Part shown: positions 36,497-46,374 of the stretch, piece by piece
Numbering within the stretch: position 1 is the first letter of the stretch
Layout of the letters: each line of letters starts with the position of its first letter
NCBI GenBank assembly: GCA_963920635.1
Contig: OY987300.1
Span: 62,410,915 to 62,474,914 of the forward strand
DNA length: 64,000 nucleotides
Direction of reading: 5' to 3'
Source: Pseudeuparius sepicola
Taxonomy: Eukaryota; Arthropoda; Insecta; Coleoptera; Anthribidae
Program-made: the position numbers and the translations under genes
Notes under the pieces: generated by a model
What the model was told of the DNA's origin: nothing
Database searches by the model: none
What the model saw: the letters and a program-made list of their open reading frames with translations, nothing else

Positions 36497-36585
36497 AGTG
36501 GCTATTTATGTGTCCAGACATATATAAAAGTTGGTATACCTCTTGCGACTTCTTAGGACGTACATTTAACTCCATACACTGTAAC
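36497..36585. mobile_element. MITE, AGTGGCTATTTAT family, partial copy
   Basis: Left-end fragment (AGTGGCTATTTATGTGTCC, TACATTTAACTCCATACAC) of the element family at 28036-28533 and 36986-38212, in MFSD9-like intron 3. Confidence 0.75.
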
Positions 36586-36985
36586 GGAAATTTATGCTAA
36601 TCTCCGTTACCACGATTTTTAATTTTGGCTCGTCCAATATATGGCGAGATATTTTTATAGAATGTTAAATAAAAATCTCCGCAGCACTATGCAACCATGT
36701 ATACGCGAAAGTGTTGTACTGGACTTTAGCGAATTTGGCAAATTATACAAATGTAAAATTTCGGGAAAGTCCATTGGCATTAGCCGAATATTTGGTATTC
36801 GGCTAATGCCAATGCTACATTTCACTACTTGGTGCGTCCCTATCCCTAGTAGAGATTAGGAATTTTGTGAACACTGTTCACACTCTGCTTCACATTACGC
36901 TAGAGGCATTCAATCATTTAAATTTGAAGATAAATAGTTTGTCCTTGCATATAATGATTCCCTAATGGTATATTATTTTAATGGC

Positions 36986-38212
36986 AGTGGCTATTTATAC
37001 CTCAGACTTATATAAAAGTCACGTGACTTCTTTGAACGTACATTTAACTCCATACACGTTCGAAGTAAATTTATTTAGATACGTCGGAAGTGCATTTTTC
37101 TCAAGCATCTTTGCAATAAGGAGCGTATGCCTTCCTTTTTGGGGGATAGGCGCTGCCATATGAAAAACGAGGGCATTTGCACCATATTGTGGCAGTCGGC
37201 AGCGATGCACGCTGCCGTATGAAAAAATAAGTGGTAATTGTTTCCAATGGTGTAACTCGAGGTGTAACTAGGGTTGCCAACTCACTGTTTTGGTAAATCG
37301 GGATACTGTGTTAAAAAAATCGGGATCAGACGAAAAAAATCGGGACACTTTTTTTCAATTTTTTTATTTAATATAGTATATAACAAGTATTATCACAGAA
37401 ATTCGTAGTAGATTTTCTGTGGTGTTATTTTATTTTATTACCGGAATGTGCCCGAATAGACTGGTGACTCTCATGTTGTTGTGGCCAATGGCAGGGTTTC
37501 TGGTGGGGATAGGAGTAGGGAGGGATAGCAAAAGCATAAATTAATAATCAATTCTTCTCTTTCATTCCCCTCATCCCTACCATCCTCCGCCCTCGTCTTC
37601 CCCGATTCCGTTTGACCAAAGTCTAGAGAATACTATAGTTGTTCTATATGCTCTGCTATAATACTATATCTAGTATATCTCTGGACGCTGGTTTGACGCC
37701 ATGAGTGTAACCTGCGACCTGTTGGCTGCGCGAGTGAGGGAGCCAGAACACCCACCAAAGTAAAAGGTGGTAGAGGGGAGCTTTGGTGGTTTCCTCTTTC
37801 TCAACTTGTTCAAATTGTGTGTGTAATAAAAGTTGTCTGTGGGGACAAGGCACAATAGCAAAAACATAAGTCATGCTTTCATTGTTTGCGGAAAATTTTA
37901 AAGTTGCGGGAAAAAGGGGTCGAAATCCGGGACATCCCAGAAAATTCGTAACGGTTGGCAACCCTAGGTGTAACCCACCCCTAATTTTCTTGAAATTTTG
38001 GCTAGGTAACCCCTATTTTTGCCCCTAACAAAGAGGTCATATGCTCCTTATTGCAACGATGCTTGAAAAAAATTCACTTCCAACGTATCTAAATCAGGTC
38101 ACTTGGGATGAGTATGGAGTTAAATGTACGTCGAAAGAAGTCACGTGACTGGCCAATGAGAGCGCAAGACGTATACTGACTTTCATATAAGTCGGACGTT
38201 TAAATAGCCACT
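36986..38212. mobile_element. MITE, AGTGGCTATTTAT family, copy 2, carrying a hAT MITE
   Basis: Ends AGTGGCTATTTAT / AAATAGCCACT with arms of about 150 bp (TCACGTGACTTCTTTGAACG and complement). Its centre is occupied by the hAT-type MITE 37269-37966. Lies in MFSD9-like intron 3 and ends 18 bp before that intron's donor. Confidence 0.85.
37269..37966. mobile_element. hAT-type MITE
   Basis: 698 bp with terminal repeats TAGGGTTGCCAAC / GTTGGCAACCCTA and a perfect 8-bp duplication GGTGTAAC (37261-37268, 37967-37974). ORFs 37656-37961 are chance. Confidence 0.88.
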
Positions 38213-38230
38213 TTCTATTTTATTACTCAC

Positions 38231-38360
38231 CCAATAGGAACCTTACCAGAATGATTACAAAAATCAAATGCGTTAATCCCAAGCAGCCATATAACACAGC
38301 ACAGAACAATATTGTCAGTTTCAACACATACTTTCTATCTTGAATATCACTCCACCCTCC
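38231..38360 (-). CDS. MFSD9: MFSD9-like major facilitator, exon 3
   Basis: 130 bp. Acceptor TTTTTAG, then GGWSDIQDRKYVLKLTILFC, which contains the MFS loop 2-3 motif (G-x-W-S-D-x-x-x-R/K), and a hydrophobic segment through HLIFVIILVRFLLG. The donor is the GTGAGT at 38225-38230. An upstream GTAAGG would give the wrong frame, whereas GTGAGT restores ILVRFLLG|VFKHI, matching the family. Confidence 0.9.
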
Positions 38361-38416
38361 CTAAAAACGTGGACAAATAAACATATGTGTGGCAGTTTTG
38401 TTTATTAAAAACTTAC

Positions 38417-38548
38417 AACAAGAGGGCCTGAAAGTACTTGGGTCCCAGAATATACAGCACCAATAACTCCAATAACTGTGTGCGATGCATTTAGATTCCT
38501 TAAGTGTGTACTCTGTAAAGGAACAATTATTCCTGCTCCCAACAAATC
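38417..38548 (-). CDS. MFSD9: MFSD9-like major facilitator, exon 2
   Basis: 132 bp, exactly 44 codons, phase 0 at both ends. DLLGAGIIVPLQSTHLRNL is the TM1 end with the D-x-x-G-x-x-x-V/I-VPL signature, followed by ASHTVIGVIGAVYSGTQVLS (TM2) and GPLV at the donor GTAAGT. An overlapping frame of similar length is not coding. Confidence 0.93.
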
Positions 38549-38603
38549 CTAGAAACATTAAATCAAGATTTTTTTTTTAATTACCAACTTGTGTTAAGCT
38601 TAC

Positions 38604-38648
38604 AATAAATGACACTGCATAAATTATATTCAGTGATTTTGTTTCCAT
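38604..38648 (-). CDS. MFSD9: MFSD9-like major facilitator, exon 1 (start)
   Basis: 15 codons, METKSLNIIYAVSFI, then donor GTAAGC and a 55-bp intron to exon 2. The start is the first ATG that gives a hydrophobic TM1 joined in phase to DLLGAG. The five exons add to 1242 bp, 413 residues, a little shorter than vertebrate MFSD9 (about 470), the difference lying mainly in the central loop. MFSD9 proteins are orphan transporters of the major facilitator superfamily with 12 predicted membrane passes; the substrate is unknown. Introns 1 and 2 are 55-56 bp; introns 3 and 4 exceed 2 kb because of TEs. Confidence 0.85.
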
Positions 38649-39352
38649 TTTTCTGGTTATACAAACATTGAAGGGACCTTTAATGAAAAGCTCATTTTTC
38701 CTGGAAATTCAAATCTTGACACACATATACATATTACCACACATCACACGTCATCACAGACATCCCAGAATTAGGTTAGGTTATTGAACTGACAAACGTT
38801 TGTCATTTGTCAGTTCAAGTCAAATGTCAAATACATTGGGTGCGTTAAGATGACAAAGCGGTTGCAATCGCTTGCAAGCGGTTTGATGCTTGTGCGCTTT
38901 GAACGGTTTCGTACTAGTTCTACTTGTTTTATTTAATCAACGCCCTAACACAAAGTAAGCAGAACTAGTTTGGAAATATTATTTAAATGTTTTATTTAAA
39001 TACTGACAAAAAATATAACAAAAAGTAATTTCGAATTTAGCTTGCATTATTTCTAGTTATATCAGAGGATATGCTCTGACCAGTGACCATACTAACCTAT
39101 ATATTTGCTACCTACGCCTGTCGAGACAGTAGGATGTCGATGACCGGTCTACCGGCGACAAAATAGTGGTGCCACATGTCGTGGCTGTTTCCTTTGAGCA
39201 GAGCCACATAACACACTGTGTTATGTGAGGAGAGCATACTTTGAGTCGGCGGACGGAAAGGGCAAGAACGTTAAACCAGACTTTAACGTTCTTGCGGAAA
39301 AGGAAGATGAGTGAAAGCTCACACGCACTTTAAAGGGTGCCTTCCCGAAAGT
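38649..39352. other. Upstream region of the MFSD9-like gene
   Basis: Probable promoter side of the minus-strand transporter. Contains the palindromic GACAAACGTTTGTC (about 38790-38805) with flanking inverted GTCAGTTCAA and TTGAACTGAC-like pieces. Nothing else assigned. Confidence 0.45.
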
Positions 39353-39679
39353 TATACAGGGTGAGTAATGGCACATAGTGCAACCGCATAATATATTTTG
39401 GGCCAAAATATTACGATTGAGGCTAATATGCCTTATAGAAATGTTGTTTGTTTAAGAGATTCAGGGCGTTAGTGTTCGTTTTTTGAAATTGAATTATGGC
39501 TATATCTCCCCAAATAATTAAGCTGCTGAACTGAAATTTGGCACTGCTGTTTTTGGAGATGGAGAATGAGCTGTCTTATTTCGTGGTATCTCCCAGAGGG
39601 AGGGCACCATTTGTGCCGTTTTTGGATCGTGCTTTTATTCGCAACTTTTTTCAGGTTATCTTTTTGGTCCTACAGGTCC

Positions 39680-40192
39680 ATCATTTTAGTGCATCTTTTC
39701 ATTCTGCAAGAAAAAGGTACCTACTCTTGTTTCATAATGATCAAATCAACCCTTTGCGATTAAATTGCCAAAACGTGCCCCAAAACACCTGTTGACTTAA
39801 AGATTCGAAAAATAATATATTCACCTACTGCTTTCAAATATTGCACAACGACTGTACCATTCAAACCGAGAAAAAACCGCATATGAACGTCCCAAAAAAT
39901 GTTCACTTTCAAAATGGAACGGATTGATACCTATACACTCGACCAAATTTGGACACCCTATTTCAAGAAAACAAATGTGTTTCGGCCAATATTCATTTGG
40001 CATTTTTTTCTTCATTTTCAATGTACAGTAAAGTTGATCTGTAACATTTGAAAGTATTAGGTGAAATTTTTATTTTTCGAATACGAAGATGTTTTGGGGC
40101 ACGTTTTGGCAATTTAAACGCAAACGGTTGATTTGGGCGTTATGAAACAAGAGTACCGTTTTATTGCAGAATGAAAAGATGCACTAAAATGA
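39680..40192. repeat. Inverted repeat inside E3
   Basis: CATTTTAGTGCATCTTTTCA, GTGCCCCAAAACA and TATTTTTCG segments on the left are repeated inverted on the right, arms about 150 bp. ORFs 39538-39795 lie over it and are chance. Confidence 0.75.
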
Positions 40193-40777
40193 GGGACCTG
40201 CCGGGCCATAAAGATTAACCTCTTTTTTTTCTTTGTTAATGGGTTTGAGGGTTTGACTGCTTGGTCCTTTTCCCAGTTCCGAGGGCCTAATATCAGAGCA
40301 TATAAAACAACCAGCAGTATAACTTACTCTTGAGAAATCATCCGCAAATTCAATGACCTTGAGCCATATTGGTGGAATAGAAGTCAGAGGTGTAGTCGGG
40401 AAAATCAATTCAGAAATACAGAGTAGTATTAGTAAAGTATATAGTGTGTGGTAAGCACAAGCAGCTTTTCCTCCTTCCTGGGATTCTTTATTTAAAGATA
40501 CTAGCAAAAAGCACAATTTACAAAAAAGCACCCTCCACGGCACTGTAATGTGGCGTTCTCAACCTTTTTGTTGATGGTAAAAGTTGGCGAGCGGATTTTT
40601 TAGAGGTTGAGCCACAGATATTTATTTTTAGTGTGGGCCTAAGGTGTATGACGGAAACACAGGGTAATCTTAACCTATTTATTGAAACAAGCACTTCTAG
40701 GAAAGTAGTAATACAAAGAGAGTTCTAACCCACGACCTTGAAAAAAGCGTGCAAAGTGGCTACGTCATGCCCGAGGT

Positions 40778-40860
40778 CACGTGACGTCACCGGATGACCC
40801 CAGTTGACCCCTAGATCCTGATAGATTAACCTTTGACCTTTGGGCCACGTGTGACCCCCA
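40778..40860 (+). promoter_or_regulatory. Terminal cluster of transcription-factor-like sites (left arm)
   Basis: CACGTG at 40778-40783 overlaps the CRE palindrome TGACGTCA at 40782-40789. TAACCT-T-TGACCT at 40827-40839 is a direct repeat with one-base spacing, a nuclear-receptor DR1 pattern, and further TGACCC half-sites follow. The mirror cluster is at about 55922-56004. Sites are seen; function is inferred. Confidence 0.55.
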
Positions 40861-40874
40861 GTTGACCCCCCCCC

Positions 40875-40990
40875 CCACTCCAACGGCGGGTGTCAGCCCC
40901 CACTCCAACGACGGGGCAACCCCCACTCCAACGGCTTGGTGGGGTGAGGTCTATATATTCGTGCGCAAGAGCAGTTTTCCCGTTATATAC
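40875..40990 (+). promoter_or_regulatory. Promoter of the two-ORF unit (left arm)
   Basis: Three direct copies of CCACTCCAACG (40875, 40900, 40923) precede TATATA at 40952-40957. A second TATATA at 40984-40989 is followed at suitable distance by an initiator-like ACAGTC near 41006 and the ATG at 41029. Mirrored in the right arm (about 55792-55907). Confidence 0.6.
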
Positions 40991-41028
40991 ACTTACAATT
41001 TCCTACAGTCTGATTTGCCGAGTTCAAA

Positions 41029-41337
41029 ATGCAGTCGTTCCTGAATCACCTGAACAAGAATTTGATCTTCAAGAAATTCGAAAGCGTTCAAAATATGGAG
41101 GTGGGTGAAAATTTTCAAATCACGAGCGTGGACAAAGTCAACACGCAATACGGAGAGAAGGTCTACGTCGAGTTCGAAGAATTTAAGACGGTGCTGCCGC
41201 AACGATACACGGCCGAGTTTACGCCCCAACGGATCGAAGAAATTAATAGGGATATCGGTAACGGAAGGAGGTATTACATGAAGAGTCTTGGACCCGTCGG
41301 CCGATCTACAAATATCGAATTTATTGTAGAACCATGA
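41029..41337 (+). CDS. 102-residue protein of the palindromic element (left arm)
   Basis: Starts MQSFLNHLNKNLIFKKFES and ends STNIEFIVEP. A lysine/phenylalanine-rich N-terminus is followed by a likely beta-rich region, FQITSVDKVNTQYGEKVYVE, then TVLPQRYTAEFTPQRIEEIN and YYMKSLGPVG. The pattern of a short strand, K-x-x-T-x-YG-x-x-V-x-V, then LP-x-RY and an FI ending, reminds me of small proteins of unknown function from insect mobile elements, possibly single-stranded-DNA binding, but I cannot prove this. It has balanced codons and higher GC than the surrounding arm, its own TATA box and a following AATAAA, and is identical in the other arm, so it is very likely a real gene. Confidence 0.8.
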   Translation: MQSFLNHLNKNLIFKKFESVQNMEVGENFQITSVDKVNTQYGEKVYVEFEEFKTVLPQRYTAEFTPQRIEEINRDIGNGRRYYMKSLGPVGRSTNIEFIVEP

Positions 41338-41456
41338 CGAAGCTGGAGTACAGAAGAAAACTGCAACAATATTTGAAGAATTTAGAAGCATTGAAATATG
41401 AACTTATGTTATATGAAATTAAAATGAAGATAAAACATATTGACTTACACAATTAA
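41334..41456 (+). CDS. 40-residue second ORF overlapping by ATGA (left arm)
   Basis: Begins at the ATG inside ATGA, whose TGA ends the upstream ORF, so both share four bases. It encodes MTKLEYRRKLQQYLKNLEAL and then a second helical half ending KHIDLHN. The composition (K, E, L, Y, few small residues) with heptad-like leucines predicts a short coiled-coil helix. AATAAA at 41462-41467, 6 bases after the stop, and a T/G-rich stretch after it look like the poly(A) site. An overlapping ATGA suggests termination-reinitiation translation as in some viral dicistronic mRNAs. Alternatively it is 3' UTR. Confidence 0.55.
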   Translation: MTKLEYRRKLQQYLKNLEALKYELMLYEIKMKIKHIDLHN

Positions 41457-41461
41457 TTTTT

Positions 41462-41500
41462 AATAAACGTTTAAAAATCTTTTGTTGTGTTTTTTTATAA
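41462..41500 (+). terminator. Poly(A) signal of the two-ORF unit (left arm)
   Basis: AATAAA at 41462-41467 followed within 25 bases by TTTTGTTGTGTTTTTT, a standard polyadenylation layout. The mirror copy on the minus strand is at 55282-55320. Confidence 0.7.
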
Positions 41501-42349
41501 GAATCTTTGTGTTGAAGGGAAAACACCTGAAGCATCATATTATAATAAAACTCTCACTCTAAGCAATAATATCACTCTATTCCACTGTTATGTGTATACA
41601 GGGTGATTCTTAACTTACACACATAAATTTGGAAAATTGTAGGTTATGTCAAGTAATGGCTAATAATGAAAAAAAAAGTCTAATAAAATTGTTATCGATA
41701 AGGTCTGCGTTTGTGATCTTATGAACCATAATTTTTAATTTATTTGTGCAAATAAACCCCGAATTGTTCAAGTACACAAAATTATAACTCAGCTGTTGCG
41801 TCGCATCGGGTTACTCGCTGCGAACGCGTGACCGCATAGTAAATATATAGTAAGAGAAAACACGTGGAATAGTTCACGACAGACGCCTGCTTTGTTTGGT
41901 CGAGCACTCAGCGATTTTGCTGAAACCGCATATAGAACAATAGGCTACAAATTTCACCCAATTATCTTCTAAATAAAAAAATCTGAAAAAATTTCAGATA
42001 GAATAATAAACGGAAAATTTGGGAAAATCAGCATGTAACGCAAACGATTTAGGCCGGAATCTTCAACTAGACACGTGGAAATCCGAGGTAGACTCCTTGG
42101 TATCAGGAAATGTGATACATTATGGTAAATAAGAAACCACGTGGAACCGTATATGATGCGATGTACAACGTAAACAATTAGTACGTCAGGGGCTCGGATT
42201 TTCTGCTGATGCAGGTATATCGTGATTTCCAAATATATCTTCTGATCGGCTGATCGGAAAAAATCCTCATATAGCGCAATCTATTTTGGGGCCACCCCTT
42301 GGGGGGGGGTGGACTTACTCTACCCCGGGGTGGGTGGGGGGTGGCGGGT

Positions 42350-42413
42350 GGGCAACTACGTGCCAGGAGGAACGGAGGCCGAAGGCCTCCGTCCGACTGG
42401 CATGTAGTTGCCC
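42350..42413. repeat. GC-rich two-tier hairpin (left arm)
   Basis: Outer stem GGGCAACTACGTGCCAG / CTGGCATGTAGTTGCCC (one G:U-type mismatch) and inner stem ACGGAGGCC-GAA-GGCCTCCGT. It lies in a short GC-rich island with G runs. The mirror copy is at 54370-54433. Confidence 0.85.
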
Positions 42414-43504
42414 GAACAAAATCCACCCTTCCCCCTTGCACGCGTTTCGCGCATGCGCAGTTCCGCACTTTTGATACCTATGAAAATTCGAAAAATTTTG
42501 AAAATTTTTTATTCAAAAAATGTAATTTTAAAAAGGTCCTGATCCTATAATCCCGATAACATTTTGGGAAATTTTCATTTTTTGACGGTGAAATGTACAA
42601 GACAAGACTCAGACGAATGTTTTATATATAAGTGCAGATAGAATTTTTTCGAGTGACTGATAAAAACAGTTATTATAATAGTTAGTCGGAAGGCCCCAGA
42701 TAACATAGGAAATTTTGTTTGAACAAAATCTGTAAAAAAAATCCAAGACGTGAAAATGTAGGTAGAATTTTCGAATAAGTTTTGTATACCGGTAAAAATA
42801 TATGTAAAGGTAAAAATAACGTCAGTTTCACTTGGAAAAAAATGATGAAAAAATTTCAGTAAAAAAAATACGATGTAGAGGTTGTACCAAAAAAAAATTG
42901 GAAATAATTATTTATTCCAGTAAAATATACACAAGACCGAAAAAGGTAATTGCGCGGCTGTCCCATTTTATACACCCTAGCTGTTTCAGTTCATCTCGTT
43001 TGGAAAAATTTTAGGGGTTATTACTTTTTTAAATACCGGTTTCCTCAACCTTATTTGAAAGTAAATATTTTTTAGTTCCCCACAGAAGGAAATAATGACG
43101 ATATTTTATACCGGTGGATTCAAAAAATATATAAGGTTAGGAAAAAACCTTGGTAGGCAAACGCGGCTCTGCTGACCAGACAAAAAAAAACCTTAGTCGA
43201 CAAATAATGGCCTATAAGAAGGGTGCGTGATTCCACGTATCAGTTCGAGTGCTCCAAGATGCAAGTAAGTATATACCAGCTGTCCCATTTTTAAACAGCT
43301 AGATATTTGGAAACCTTTCGTAAAAAAATTCCCAAGGATTACATGAGCAAAAGAAAGAAAAAAATGTAAATATACCAGCTGTCCCATTTATAAACCGCTT
43401 GATATCTTGGAAACGAAAACTTATATAAAGGAAGTAAAAGCTATATCTTAATAGGCGGAGGACCGACTGTCATTCAGACAGGTGAAAATTTTTTGTGATT
43501 TTTT

Positions 43505-44055
43505 GTAGAAGTTTTTTGCCAAAATTTTTTTTTGCCAAAATTTTTTTTTTGCCAAAATTTTTTTTTGCCAAAATTTTTTTTGCCAAAATTTTTTTTACCA
43601 AAATTTTTTTTTTGCAAAATTTTTTGTTGTCAAATTTTTTTTTGCAAAATTTTTTTTCCCAAATTTTTTTTTCGTCAAAACTTTTTTCCCCAAATTTTTT
43701 TTTCGTCAAAATTTTTTTCCCCAAATTTTTTTTTCGTCAAAATTTTTTTTTGTCAAATTTTTTTTTTGACAATTTTTTTTGCCAAATTTTTTTTTTGCCA
43801 AATTTTTTTTTGCCAAATTTTTTTTTGCCAATTTTTTTTTTGCCAAATTTTTTTTTGCCAAATTTTTTTTTGCCAAATTTTTTTTTTGTCAAAATTTTTT
43901 TTTGCCAATTTTTTTTTTTTTTGTCAAAATTTTTTTTGTCAAAATTTTTTTTTGTAAACTTTTTTTTGACATTTTTTTGCCAAATTTTTTTTTGTCGAAT
44001 TTTTTTTTGCCAATTTTTTTTTGCCAAATTCTTTTTCGACAAAATTTTTTTTGAT
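43505..44055. repeat. T-rich tandem array (left arm)
   Basis: Around 30 units of a run of 7-12 T followed by GCCAAA, GTCAAA or CCCAAA. Open frames of Phe/Lys-rich peptides on both strands are artefacts of the array. The mirror array 52698-53275 is about 31 nt longer. Confidence 0.95.
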
Positions 44056-44934
44056 ACAAATATAATTGCTAACGTTTAATTTGTTTACCCCATTTACGAA
44101 AATGATAACAAAATTGGATCAGACAAGATGTTTTTTCGAAGTATAGTTTTTAAACACAGGGTTCCACCACCGGTTTTACGATATAGGTTTCAAAATGCGA
44201 CGCAAGTACATAAAAAAATACCCTAGAGATAAGAAAACAAAATACAACTCACCGAAAGATTCTTGATGATGTATAAAAAGAAATCAGGTTACATCTAATG
44301 CCCCAGACAGTAAAATAAACATCCCCGAGCTATCAGATATAACCAAACATCATTTTTCTAACGGCACAGTCATTTTCACGGGAAAAACAACCAGTAACCG
44401 TTTAAATTCCATAGATAGGTACTGCCGTAATCCAAAATTTCACTGAACTACGCGTATCTATTATACTGAAGTAGGTACTGATACACTTCCATCTTTCCAA
44501 AGAAAAACAAACACGAAACTCAGACTTTTCATATATTTATTACAACGCCTCGATAGAGTCTTTATCTGTGGCCACGACCGAGAATCTACTGAAGCAAGTG
44601 CGACGCATAGGACGTGAAAAGTGCCGAGTTGGTTTTATTAAACAATGAACCTTATACCTACGTATATATAAAATAAATGAGAAATATGCCAGACATGTGA
44701 AACCTAATTGTGTTGCAAGTTTGAGGGTCCAAAAAAAATATTGGCTTTAATTTTTTAAGGTGAGAAACACATCTAACAGCCAGTTTGGAAATATACAAGG
44801 CAAAAAAAGTAGTGATGTGGCTGTCCCATTTTATGTTTTATACAGGTTGGATTATTTTAGAACAGTTGTTCAATAGACCGAGACAACATCATAAACGCTT
44901 CCCGTTAGAACAGAATCTGATGAAAAGAAAAATT

Positions 44935-46005
44935 CCATCTGGGTCAAGCTACTACATAACCAAAATAAAAAATACTGAACGTTATAAAATTTAAAAAATC
45001 ATATTTTCAACGGATTTTTATCCTCTGAAAATTGTTCTTGTGTAAAATTCAGTTTCACTGGGTCAAGCTAGGTGGTAACTATATAACCAAAATAAAAAAT
45101 ACTGAACGTTATAAAATTTAAAAAATCATATTTTCAAGGGATTTTTGTCCTCTGAAAATTGGTTTTGTGTAAATTGAGTTTCAATAAGTTACTAATTGAG
45201 ATAATAGGAAAAAAATCTTAAGAATCTCTTATAGAATTCTGAGACAACGACCCTGAGAGTAAATATCATACAAAAATCTTTGTGCGTTGACTTTCAACTC
45301 AATTTAATAATTAGGTTTAATAATGACAATTTTCTCGATTATCTAGAATCAAAAATATTGCGAGTGGCAATTCACAATTTTCTAGATATCATGTGAAGCC
45401 TTAATTTTGCGTCGTAAGTTAGAGGATCCAAAAATATTGGCTTAAATTGTTTAGTAAATGCGATTAAAATATGTTTAGTTTATCGACAGTTAATTGTAAC
45501 AGCTTATAATCTTAGAAGCTAAACTCTTTAAAAAAATTTTTAGACAAAAAGTTGTAGTTTAATAATGGTCAGTTGGATTCCTTTTGAATCATGTTTGCAT
45601 ATTACCTACAAGGAGTTACAAGCTCAAAACATAGAAATCGCTCATTTTAAACCGATTTAATAAAAATTTCACCAAAACAATACTTTCACTCATATGATAC
45701 ACTTCTGATTAATAAAAAAGGCACCATAGGTAGTAATAATAAGATATTCAACGGAATTTTTATCGACTGTTTGCCCATTTTGCTAGCTTTTGGGGGTATT
45801 CCTTGATATTTTAGACTGATAAAAATGAATAATAAAAATTTCACCAAAACAATACTTTCACTCATATAATACACTTCTGATTAATAAAAAAGGCACCATA
45901 GGTAGTAGTAATAAGATATTCAACGGAATTTTTATCGACTGTTTGCCCATTTTGCTAGCTTTTGGGGGTATTCCTTGATATTTTAGACGGATAAAAATGA
46001 ATAAC
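44935..46005. repeat. Two tandem duplications in the left arm
   Basis: A ~110-bp unit (CCAAAATAAAAAATACTGAA) is duplicated at about 44945-45150, and a ~175-bp unit (TTTCACCAAAACAATACTTT) at about 45665-46005. Both are mirrored in the right arm (about 51600-51810 and 50750-51090). Confidence 0.85.
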
Positions 46006-46374
46006 TAAAATACAAAACGCACTGTTGACTTTACTTACGTGAATAGTAAGCCTATAATACGTATCGAAAACAGAGAAATATTCAGGTCAAGAAAAAAATG
46101 GCCTAATTTACATGTTTGTAAATCAAAAACTACCTTTTGGCTTTTCATTTTGATGAGAAAATACGTCTAATTAGTAAGTCAAATAAACGGGACATCATGA
46201 AAGATATACTAATAATTGAACAAATGCTATCTTAGTTCTATAGGCAGAAAGGTACTATGGGTAGTAATAGTTTTGGGATCAAAAGACGACCTGTTAGCTT
46301 TTAAATTTGTTAAGAAAATACGTCTAATGAAATCGAAAGTAGTAACTAGGTTTTGGTTAACATTTCGTTAACGC

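Noticed and set aside
37656..37961. 101-codon ORF in the hAT MITE
   Set aside because: Spans the element's terminal repeat; no transposase motif.
41595..41640. TATACAGGGTGATTC as the end of another CAGGGTG element inside the arm
   Set aside because: No partner end found within the same arm; the mirror in the other arm is explained by the large palindrome.
43495..44079. Long ORFs giving Phe- or Lys-rich proteins (also 52674-53288)
   Set aside because: Direct by-product of the T-run/GCCAAA array; open in several frames on both strands, no start context or domain.
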